Part shown: positions 1-5,034 of the stretch, one piece after another
Layout of the letters: every line of letters starts with the position of its first letter
Numbering within the stretch: position 1 is the stretch's first letter
Origin: Bacillota bacterium
GTDB taxonomy: Bacteria > Bacillota_A > Clostridia > Clostridiales > Clostridiaceae
Assembly: GCA_021780795.1 (NCBI GenBank)
Contig: JAJXYA010000335.1
Span: 1-5,034 of the forward strand
DNA: 5,034 nt
Direction of reading: 5' to 3'
The notes under the pieces: model-generated
Databases searched by the model: none
The model's input: only the letters and a program-made list of their open reading frames with translations
What the model was told of the DNA's origin: nothing
Translations under genes and position numbers: made by a program

Positions 1-818
1 AGTTCATTAACCAAATGCTTAATTTCCTGATCCTTATTTTTGTCCATTACCAATATTACATCTCCTGCATCTACAATTATAAGGTCCTTTATCCCAAACC
101 CAATTATCAATCTATCCTTACCAAATATTGAGCAGTTTTGACTTTCTTCCATAAATGCATTACCCAAAACATTATTACCCCGTAGATTGCTTAGGAATCT
201 TGAAAGTGCTGCAAAATTTCCTATGTCATCCCATACAAACTCACATTTTATAACAAAAGCCTTTCTAGTTTTCTGCATTATGCCAAAATCCACTGATATT
301 CCGTCTATTTCATTATACTGTTCTTTTATTACTTCACTTTCTTCATCAGTTTCTAGTGATTGATATATAGTCATTAACCGCTTATACATTTTAGGTAAGT
401 ACTTATCCATCTCTCGTAAGAATACATCTGCTCTCCATACAAACATACCACTGTTCCAAAGGAAATTTCCTTTTAAGAGCAAATCCTTAGCTACTTCAGC
501 ATTAGGTTTTTCTAAAAACCGTTCTACCTTGAACGTAGGTATATCTCCGTTTACCCTATCCCCCATTTCTATATACCCATAACCAGTTTCTGGTCTTGTT
601 GGCTGAACACCTATGGTTACCAGCCCTCTCTTTTTATCTGCAATTTCAACGGCTTGCAAAACAGTTTCTTTAAACTCCTTTTCATTTTCTATATAATGAT
701 CAGAAGGTAGCACTATCATGGTTGCTTCCTTGTCTTGTTTTAATAGCTTGGCAGCAGATAGACCTATGCAAGTAGCAGTCTCTTCATTAACCTCATTGGT
801 ACTTTTACAAATGTTAAT
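1..818 (-). pseudogene. manC: Mannose-1-phosphate guanylyltransferase, 5'-truncated or split gene; 3' end cut by window edge
   Basis: The intact enzyme makes GDP-mannose from mannose-1-phosphate and GTP in the cytoplasm, for surface polysaccharides or glycans. Reading leftward, the frame is open from the stop at 819-821 to the window edge. It carries the family's motifs in order: ETATCIGLSA (about 755-787), VLPSDHYI (about 694-715), PTRPETGYGYI, ERFLEKP, NFLWNSGMFVWRAD, SVDFGIMQKT, and VWDDIGNF followed by the C-terminal strand region ending in IIVDAGDVILVMDKNKD. The N-terminal signature LAGGxGTRLWPLSR, which binds the nucleotide, and roughly the first 80-90 residues are missing. The residues before VNEETATC do not fit the family (usually EPxNKETATC), and a TGA closes the frame just upstream. 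No suitable start with a ribosome binding site is seen, so this piece alone should be inactive. The retained coding sequence has no internal stop or frameshift, which favours a recent or functional split over an old pseudogene. Only a few C-terminal residues are probably lost at the window edge. Confidence 0.9.
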
Positions 819-850
819 TCATTAAATTATCACCTGCAGCGCTGTGATAT
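786..850. other. Candidate recombination junction (att site) between manC and the recombinase module
   Basis: ManC family resemblance ends near 795. The next recognisable gene is the serine recombinase, whose stop is at 877-879. The stretch between them is non-coding. It contains ATCAC (829-833) and GTGAT (844-848) as inverted arms around a 10-base centre, and a perfect 8-bp palindrome CAGCGCTG at 837-844. The sequence TTCATTAA occurs at 783-790 and again at 818-825. Large serine recombinases act on imperfect inverted-repeat sites of about 40-50 bp with a 2-bp core, so a hybrid attL or attR is expected about here. The exact crossover cannot be fixed from one side. The hairpin could alternatively be a weak terminator for the recombinase transcript, but no T-run follows it. 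Confidence 0.35.
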
Positions 851-876
851 TAATAAATTAAGCTGCTCTTACATAA

Positions 877-2439
877 TCAAATTTGGAATTTGTAAAATAT
901 ATCAATGCTCTTTTGTTTCATTGCTTTGTCCTCTGAAATAATAATTTTTTCTATCAATCTTTCTACCATAATTCTATCTAAATTTTGAAAGCTCAAAATT
1001 TTGTCAATCTCACTTTTATAAACCTCATACTTATCATTATAGTTATCAGCCAGTTCTATATTTGAAAGTATTTCTTTTCTTCCATTGATTAAATCTTGCT
1101 GTTTTTTTTCAATAGTGTTACATAAAATTTCAAAATTTCTTTTGCTTATTTTTTCATTAAACTTATCTAAATATAGCTCCTCGAATTGTCTATCCAGCTT
1201 CTTTAATTCACTTTCTATATTTTTCAACTTCTTATCAGGGGTTTCTTTTTTGTGAGTAGACTTATCTATTTTATTATAAATATCTAGTGTATCTAATTTT
1301 GCTAAAGCATATTGTTTTAAATCAGTAATTATAATATTCTTCAGATCTTCTTCTTTAAAAGAATGCGCAGTACATCTTCCCCCACCCCTTTGACTATTAG
1401 TACACTTATATCCTTGAAATTCTTTTCTATATGACATATTGCCTCCACATTCTCTGCACTTTAATACTGAAGAAAAAATATATACATTTTGACCTTTATA
1501 TCTATAATTTTTAGCTCTCTTGCTTATAAGCTTTTGAACTTCCCCAAATATTTCTTTTGATACTATGCCTTGAAACTCTCCTCCATATATCCATTCATCC
1601 TGCAGTGTAGCTCTTACTTTTTTTATTTTATAGCTAATTTTTTTCCATCTTCCTTGAACCATAATGCCACCATATTTTGGATTGTTTAAAATTGTTTTAA
1701 TTGTATTATTAGTCCACAACCCGAATTTAGAAAAAGCAAAATTATTTAATTTTGCGGAAGGTGGAGGTATCCCTTTTAAATTTAAATGAGTTGCTAATCT
1801 ACCAAATCCGTATCCTTTAAGGTACAATTCAAATATTTCTTTTACAATTTCTGTTGTTTCATCATCTGCAGGTACTAACCTTATTGTTTTCACATTACCT
1901 TCGTATTCTTCTTCAAACTTATACCCATAGGGTGGCTTACTTGCTATTGATGACCCTCTTATCATTCTTTGCTTTAATCCATCCCTGGATCTTCTTGAAC
2001 AATCTTTAATATACATTTCATTTAGTATATTTTTAAAGGGTATGATATCATTTATTTCTTCTAGCGTATCTACATTATCATGCACAGATATAAAACGCAC
2101 TCCATTTACTTTGAAATATTCCTCTAAATAATATCCTGCTGTAATATAATTTCTGGAAAACCTCGAAAGGTCCCGAGTTACAATCATATTTATTTTACCC
2201 TGCTCTATATCTTCCCTCATTCTTATAAAGCTTTCTCGTTCAAAATTAGAACCAGAGAATCCTGCATCTTCGTATACCTCTACGAGATTATATATAGAAC
2301 CTTTATCCACCTCACTTTTTTCAAGTAGCCATTTTTTTAAACTTTGTACCTGTGCAGGCATTGACTCTTGCTGCTCCTTCTTATCTGTCGAAACCCTTGC
2401 ATATAACGCAACATTCCATATTTTACTCAAACTACTCAC
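877..2439 (-). CDS. Large serine recombinase (site-specific integrase/excisionase)
   Basis: This 520-residue protein has the full domain order of the large serine recombinases, which cut and rejoin two DNA sites through a covalent phosphoserine intermediate. The N-terminal resolvase domain (about residues 9-155) starts with YARVST. S17 is the expected nucleophile, with R15 beside it, and DLSRFSR at 90-96 supplies the conserved arginines. The recombinase domain follows (about 165-300, with PPYGY and NNPKYGGIM), then a zinc ribbon with C328, C331, C346 and C356, and a Lys/Glu-rich coiled coil (about 401-460) of the kind that controls synapsis and directionality. The length is usual for the family and every key residue is present, so it looks functional. 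The GTG start is supported by AGGAGG at 2450-2455, 10 bases upstream, and by a 4-base overlap with the preceding small gene, which implies translational coupling. It is probably the enzyme that inserted, and may excise, the element splitting manC. No close named relative can be assigned by eye. Confidence 0.96.
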   Translation of the reverse strand: MSSLSKIWNVALYARVSTDKKEQQESMPAQVQSLKKWLLEKSEVDKGSIYNLVEVYEDAGFSGSNFERESFIRMREDIEQGKINMIVTRDLSRFSRNYITAGYYLEEYFKVNGVRFISVHDNVDTLEEINDIIPFKNILNEMYIKDCSRRSRDGLKQRMIRGSSIASKPPYGYKFEEEYEGNVKTIRLVPADDETTEIVKEIFELYLKGYGFGRLATHLNLKGIPPPSAKLNNFAFSKFGLWTNNTIKTILNNPKYGGIMVQGRWKKISYKIKKVRATLQDEWIYGGEFQGIVSKEIFGEVQKLISKRAKNYRYKGQNVYIFSSVLKCRECGGNMSYRKEFQGYKCTNSQRGGGRCTAHSFKEEDLKNIIITDLKQYALAKLDTLDIYNKIDKSTHKKETPDKKLKNIESELKKLDRQFEELYLDKFNEKISKRNFEILCNTIEKKQQDLINGRKEILSNIELADNYNDKYEVYKSEIDKILSFQNLDRIMVERLIEKIIISEDKAMKQKSIDIFYKFQI

Positions 2440-2618
2440 ACCTTATTTACCTCCTGATGAATGGATATTGTATGCGTGTCTATATTGAAATATGCCTTAT
2501 CATTTGTTTCACAAGTAAATTTAAAATTTGAAAGCTTCATTAAGACCAAATTCTCTACTATTATTTTTAAGTCCTTATTACCATAATGCCTTTCTATTTT
2601 CAAAGTAATTTTTGTCAC
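2436..2618 (-). CDS. Small protein of unknown function, translationally coupled to the recombinase
   Basis: A 60-codon frame starts at GTG (2616-2618), with GGAGG at 2626-2630 seven bases upstream. Its TGA stop (2436-2438) overlaps the GTG start of the recombinase (2437-2439), so the two are almost certainly one operon. The product is mixed polar and charged with no cysteine, no membrane segment and no recognisable helix-turn-helix. It has an alternating pattern (KITLKIE, KAYFNIDTHTISIH) that suggests beta strands. I do not recognise the family. Its position and strong ribosome binding site suggest a role linked to the recombinase, for example as an accessory or directionality factor, but that is inference only. 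The good ribosome binding site and exact start/stop overlap argue for a real gene. Confidence 0.72.
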   Translation of the reverse strand: MTKITLKIERHYGNKDLKIIVENLVLMKLSNFKFTCETNDKAYFNIDTHTISIHQEVNKV

Positions 2619-2850
2619 TACAAATCCTCCAATAAGTGCTTCACTTTAATATATGCTATAAAAATAATAGTTATAATCTAGATAAGTTAGGTAATTTTTT
2701 ACAAACTCATCGATATTCATATGCTTCATATTAGTGATAAAAAATAGTCATGCATATCATTATTTGCAGCACTTTTACTGGTATCTTCGCTTTGTTTTCA
2801 ACTAATCCTTAATTTAAAATACAATCTTGTAATGTTTTTATATAATTACC

Positions 2851-2886
2851 AATAATATGAATAATATGAACAATATGAACAATATA
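2851..2886 (+). repeat. Four tandem 9-bp units (AAYAATATG)
   Basis: The units are AATAATATG (2851), AATAATATG (2860), AACAATATG (2869) and AACAATATA (2878), followed by a degenerate fifth unit ending GGTATG at 2895. Because the period is a multiple of three, the plus strand reads as a repeated Asn-Asn-Met tail that stops at TAA 2917-2919. The frame opens only after a TAA at 2830-2832 and has no ribosome binding site. It could be the leftover 3' end of a lost gene, a protein-binding array upstream of the wall-protein promoter, or simple slippage. Confidence 0.75.
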
Positions 2887-2927
2887 ACGGGTATGAACGC
2901 TAAACTATGTACTTTTTAATACTTTAT

Positions 2928-2936
2928 TGTTATAAT
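2928..2936 (+). promoter_or_regulatory. Extended -10 promoter, candidate for the wall-protein gene
   Basis: The sequence TGTTATAAT matches the extended -10 consensus TGnTATAAT, with TATAAT at 2931-2936. The -35 position (2908-2913, TGTACT) is weak, as is normal for extended -10 promoters. Transcription would start near 2943 and give a leader of about 140 bases before the ATG at 3083. That leader would include the perfect inverted repeat at 2985-3008. Confidence 0.5.
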
Positions 2937-2979
2937 TTCCTTGTAAATATTTTACGAATACTAGCAACATATTCCTAGT

Positions 2980-3007
2980 TTGACAATTAACAATCAAAAT
3001 TGTTAAT
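2980..3007 (+). promoter_or_regulatory. Alternative promoter: consensus -35 TTGACA with -10-like GTTAAT
   Basis: TTGACA at 2980-2985 is a perfect sigma-A -35 box. The best -10 match is GTTAAT at 3002-3007, 16 bases downstream and four of six matching. The inverted repeat at 2985-3008 fills exactly the spacer and the -10, so a protein bound there would block this promoter. A third candidate is TATAAT at 3056-3061 with TTTACT at 3032-3037, but it would leave a leader of only about 15 bases. Confidence 0.35.
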
Positions 3008-3008
3008 T
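2985..3008. promoter_or_regulatory. Perfect 10-bp inverted repeat, operator or leader hairpin
   Basis: AATTAACAAT (2985-2994) and ATTGTTAATT (2999-3008) are exact reverse complements separated by CAAA. The repeat lies 75 bases before the wall-protein start and overlaps the end of the TTGACA box. No T-run follows on the plus strand, so it is not a typical terminator. It may be a dimeric repressor site on DNA. If transcription starts near 2943, it could instead form a hairpin in the mRNA leader that stabilises or regulates the transcript. Confidence 0.55.
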
Positions 3009-3026
3009 TATTAACCTGGAGATAAA

Positions 3027-3086
3027 TTGCTTTTACTTTGTAAAAATATTATCAATATAATATACATAAAGGGGGATTTTCAATGA
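3027..3086 (+). other. Possible 19-residue leader peptide overlapping the wall-protein start (ATGA)
   Basis: A short frame starts at TTG 3027, with GGAG at 3018-3021 five bases upstream. It runs through hydrophobic codons (begins MLLLCKNIINIIY) to TGA at 3084-3086. That stop overlaps the ATG of the wall-protein gene as ATGA, an arrangement typical of translational coupling. The start is weak and a 19-codon open frame can arise by chance in such AT-rich sequence, so this is only a candidate. It can be expressed only if transcription begins upstream of about 3018. Confidence 0.2.
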
Positions 3087-5034
3087 ATAAAAGATTGAAG
3101 ACATTAAGTTGTGCATTAGCAACAACATTTGCACTTACGATTACAGTAAGCAGTCCTAAGCTAGGACCATTTGGTCTAGATGCTGTTTCAGCAGCTACTG
3201 GAGCAGCTCCGACTACACCAACTAAAACTACTACTCCAACTAAAACTACCACACCAACTAAAACTACTACGTATAGTACAACAGGTCTAACCCGTATACT
3301 TAAATTTAATTCTATGGGTAATGATGTTAAACTTCTACAAACTAGCCTTAACAATAAAGGGTACAAGCTTACTGTTGATGGTATCCTTGGAAAGCTAACT
3401 TTAGCTGCAGTTAAGGACTATCAAAGTAAAAATGGTCTTACTGCTGATGGATTAGTTGGTCCAAGCACTTTCGCAAAATTAAATGCAAAAGTAGTTACAC
3501 CAACAAAACCAGCAACACCAAAACCACCAGTTGTTAAACCGCCAGTAGTAGTACCACCAGTTGTTACTCCTCCAGTAGATACCGTTGCAGCTGCTTCATT
3601 AGTAAGCGATGCAGATACTTTCGCAAAGTCAATAGGTAAAGATGGTAAATGGATTATTACTACCACTAAAGATTTAACTACTACTAAGGAACTTGTTTTA
3701 GACGGCGAATTTAAAAATGGTAAAAAAGATGCTGTAACTGGTGCTGAGCTTATACAACGTAAGATAGGTCTTTATACTCAAGACGATAAACATGTTGTAA
3801 CTGCTAGATTTACTTTAACAGCTCCAAAATTAACAATTAATAGCCCTAAAGCTAGTTTAGAACATGGAATTTTCAAGGGCGATCTTTATGTTACAACAGC
3901 TGATTTCAAATTGATAGATCAAACAGTTATAGGCAACGTTTATGTTTCAGCAACAAACGTTACTTTATCAAAAGATGCTAAAATTCAAGGAAATGTATAT
4001 TTCGCTACTCAAGGAGCTAAAGATACATTCACATTACTAGATACAAGTTCTGTAACAGGAACAAAAGATTTACAAGTAGTAGATGCTGTGGCAACTGCTT
4101 CCATAGTAAATGATGCTTCTGCTTTTGAAAAAGCAATAGGTACATCAGCAAATGGCGGTAAATGGATTATTACTTCCCTTGGAAACTTAACTACTACTAA
4201 AGAACTTGTTTTAGATGGCAAATTCTTAAATGGTAAAAAAGATGCTGTAACAGGTCTTGATGCTGTTCAACGTAAAATTGGTCTTTACACTCAAGCTAAA
4301 GAAAATGGTAAGAACGTTGTAACTGCTAAATTTACTTTAACAGCTCCAAAGTTAACAATTAAGAGCCCAGAAGCTAAAATTCAAAGCTCAATTTTCAAGG
4401 GTGACCTTTATGTTAATTCTCGTAACTTCTTATTAACAGATTCTACAGTTGTAGGAAATGTTTACGTTCATTCAACAGAATTTAAGTTGTCAGCGAACGC
4501 AAAAATTGAAGGAAATGTATATTTCGATAATATAGAAGCACAAAAAACATTCGTAGTTGAAGCTGGAAGCTCTGTAACAGGAACAAAAGAGTTGTTACAA
4601 ACACCAGTAACAGTAGACTCTGTTGCATCTGCTTCACTAGTAGATAATGCAGCTGCTTTTGAAAAAGCAATAAGCAAAGATGGTACATGGATTATTTGTC
4701 CTGTAAAAGATATGGTTATTAATAAAGATCTTGTTTTAGAAGGCACACTTTACAATAAAAAGACTCCGCCTGCTATATCACGTAAAATAGGTCTTTACTT
4801 CCATGATGGAGATAATTATACAACTGCTAGATTCACTTTAACAGCTCCATCATTAACAATTAAGAGCCCTATGGCTACTGTTCAAAAAGGAATCTTTAGA
4901 GGAGACATCTATGTTGAATCAGCTAACTTTAAGTTAGTAGAAACTAGAATTGAAGGAAATCTATATTTTGCAAATGCTGAAGTTCAAGCTACATTCGTAA
5001 AGGATGCTGCTAGCTCTGTTACAGGCGTTCAAGC
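3083..5034 (+). CDS. Secreted peptidoglycan-binding protein with three solenoid-like repeats (3' end outside window)
   Basis: The ATG at 3083 follows AAAGGGGG (3068-3075) with 7 bases between, and 650 codons are open to the window edge. Residues 1-37 form a signal peptide: KR near the start, a hydrophobic core at about 8-22, and probable cleavage after VSA (35-37). Residues 43-67 are a Thr/Pro/Lys linker with TPTKTT repeats. Residues 73-134 are a peptidoglycan-binding domain of the PG_binding_1 type, showing GNDVKLLQTSL, VDGILGKLTLAAVKDYQ and ADGLVGPSTFAKLN. Residues 139-165 are a Pro/Val linker. Three repeats start at D166, D334 and D512. Each contains WII, then KxLVL[DE]G, RKIGLY, A[RK]FTLTAP and GD[LI]YV/GN[VL]YF rungs, ending in SSVTG. 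The protein is probably exported and attached non-covalently to the wall by its N-terminal domain, displaying the repeats outside. No lipobox, SLH domain, sortase signal or enzyme motif is seen in the visible part. I do not recognise a named family for the repeats, and the function is unknown. Confidence 0.93.
   Translation, partial: MNKRLKTLSCALATTFALTITVSSPKLGPFGLDAVSAATGAAPTTPTKTTTPTKTTTPTKTTTYSTTGLTRILKFNSMGNDVKLLQTSLNNKGYKLTVDGILGKLTLAAVKDYQSKNGLTADGLVGPSTFAKLNAKVVTPTKPATPKPPVVKPPVVVPPVVTPPVDTVAAASLVSDADTFAKSIGKDGKWIITTTKDLTTTKELVLDGEFKNGKKDAVTGAELIQRKIGLYTQDDKHVVTARFTLTAPKLTINSPKASLEHGIFKGDLYVTTADFKLIDQTVIGNVYVSATNVTLSKDAKIQGNVYFATQGAKDTFTLLDTSSVTGTKDLQVVDAVATASIVNDASAFEKAIGTSANGGKWIITSLGNLTTTKELVLDGKFLNGKKDAVTGLDAVQRKIGLYTQAKENGKNVVTAKFTLTAPKLTIKSPEAKIQSSIFKGDLYVNSRNFLLTDSTVVGNVYVHSTEFKLSANAKIEGNVYFDNIEAQKTFVVEAGSSVTGTKELLQTPVTVDSVASASLVDNAAAFEKAISKDGTWIICPVKDMVINKDLVLEGTLYNKKTPPAISRKIGLYFHDGDNYTTARFTLTAPSLTIKSPMATVQKGIFRGDIYVESANFKLVETRIEGNLYFANAEVQATFVKDAASSVTGVQ
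3218..3271 (+). repeat. Three tandem 18-bp units in the Thr/Pro linker
   Basis: Units start at 3218, 3236 and 3254 and differ only in their last four bases. Each encodes Pro-Thr-Lys-Thr-Thr-Thr, apart from those synonymous end changes. Such in-frame repeats let the linker change length by slippage without breaking the frame. The threonine-rich product is a plausible target for O-glycosylation, though nothing in the window proves it. Confidence 0.9.
3578..5034 (+). repeat. Three diverged repeats of about 500 bp encoding 168-, 178- and at least 139-residue units
   Basis: Unit 1 is 3578-4081, unit 2 is 4082-4615 and unit 3 runs from 4616 past the edge. Units 1 and 2 are very close in protein, with blocks such as LTTTKELVLDG and FTLTAPKLTI identical. 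Many of the base differences in these blocks are synonymous (AAG/AAA, GAC/GAT), so selection appears to keep the protein sequence. Within each unit the GDLYV/GNVYV/GNVYF rungs are spaced 18 and 19 residues apart: residues 266, 284 and 303 in unit 1, and 440, 458 and 477 in unit 2. Unit 3 has only 607 and 625, so it lacks one 19-residue rung. The regular spacing suggests a beta-solenoid, somewhat like bactofilin-type rungs. That is inference from pattern only. Confidence 0.88.

Larger units (their letters stand above)
797..2640. mobile_element. Recombinase-bearing end of an element integrated in manC (far end not seen)
   Basis: This covers the segment from the point where manC similarity stops through the recombinase, the coupled small gene and its ribosome binding site. 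The call rests on a large serine recombinase lying directly against a broken host gene, with the 3' end of the recombinase facing the break. No transposase, terminal inverted repeat or phage structural gene is visible. The missing 5' part of manC was not found in the divergent intergenic region. The element therefore either extends rightward past the window, with the wall-protein gene as cargo, or has been rearranged. The right boundary given is only the end of what can be assigned to it. Confidence 0.45.
2619..3082. other. Divergent intergenic region, no convincing gene
   Basis: These 464 bases separate the leftward recombinase operon from the rightward wall-protein gene and are strongly AT-rich. 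Neither strand shows a convincing protein gene, tRNA or rRNA. No remnant of the missing manC 5' end (the GGxGTR-type signature) is apparent. The right part holds the regulatory signals of the wall-protein gene, listed separately. The left part (2640-2850) must contain the promoter of the recombinase operon. Several weak -10-like sequences occur on the minus strand around 2650-2690, but none has a good -35 partner, so no single one is called. Confidence 0.7.

Noticed and set aside
1..792. Sequence identity TTCATTAACC at 3-12 and 783-792 as element-end direct repeats
   Set aside because: Both copies lie within intact manC coding sequence in family-consistent protein context (LVNEL and EVNEE). 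A 10-base match in AT-rich DNA is expected by chance.
829..848. Intrinsic terminator for the recombinase gene
   Set aside because: The stem has only five firm pairs around a 10-base loop and no T-run follows on the minus strand, so it is kept only as part of the att-site candidate.
3083..3127. Cys10 in the signal peptide as a lipoprotein site
   Set aside because: The preceding residues (Thr-Leu-Ser) do not make a lipobox and Cys10 lies before most of the hydrophobic core. An ordinary cleavage after VSA fits better.
3052..3366. Minus-strand open frame opposite the N-terminal part of the wall-protein gene
   Set aside because: It is antisense to a clear signal-peptide/PG-binding coding sequence. 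Its Val/Gly repeats are simply the complement of the Thr/Pro repeats. No ribosome binding site supports it.
3421..4746. Several short open frames antisense to, or out of frame with, the repeat region
   Set aside because: They recur at equivalent places because the coding repeat recurs, and they carry no domain. They are shadows of the plus-strand gene.
3578..5034. CRISPR-like repeat array
   Set aside because: The units are about 500 bp, diverged and in frame within one protein. They are not short identical repeats with unique spacers.

Overview
The window is AT-rich DNA from a low-GC Firmicute, most likely a Clostridium or close relative. The evidence is GGAGG-type ribosome binding sites, GTG starts, strong A/T third-position bias, and a secreted peptidoglycan-binding protein of clostridial style. 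The species cannot be named from the sequence alone.

Layout from left to right: (1) 1-818, minus strand: the C-terminal three quarters of a mannose-1-phosphate guanylyltransferase (ManC), which makes GDP-mannose. Its N-terminal nucleotide-binding part is absent from the window, and family resemblance stops abruptly near position 795. (2) About 797-876: a non-coding junction with a short inverted repeat. It is the natural place for a recombination site. (3) 877-2439, minus: a complete large serine recombinase. It has a resolvase domain, a recombinase domain, a four-cysteine zinc ribbon and a coiled coil. (4) 2436-2618, minus: a 60-codon gene of unknown function whose stop overlaps the recombinase start by 4 bases. 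(5) 2619-3082: a divergent intergenic region with a 9-bp tandem repeat, an extended -10 promoter, a perfect 10-bp inverted repeat and a possible leader peptide. (6) 3083 to the right edge, plus: the first 650 codons of a secreted surface protein. It has a signal peptide, a Thr/Pro linker, a peptidoglycan-binding domain, a Pro/Val linker and three copies of a roughly 170-residue repeat that looks like a short beta-solenoid.

Interpretation: the recombinase module abuts the break in manC, which suggests that an element integrated inside manC. The missing 5' part of manC would then lie beyond the far end of the element, outside this window. This resembles the phage-split genes of spore-formers, such as spsM interrupted by SP-beta or sigK interrupted by skin, where a large serine recombinase restores the gene by excision. 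It could equally be a dead remnant. Whether the wall protein belongs to the element or to the host chromosome cannot be decided here.
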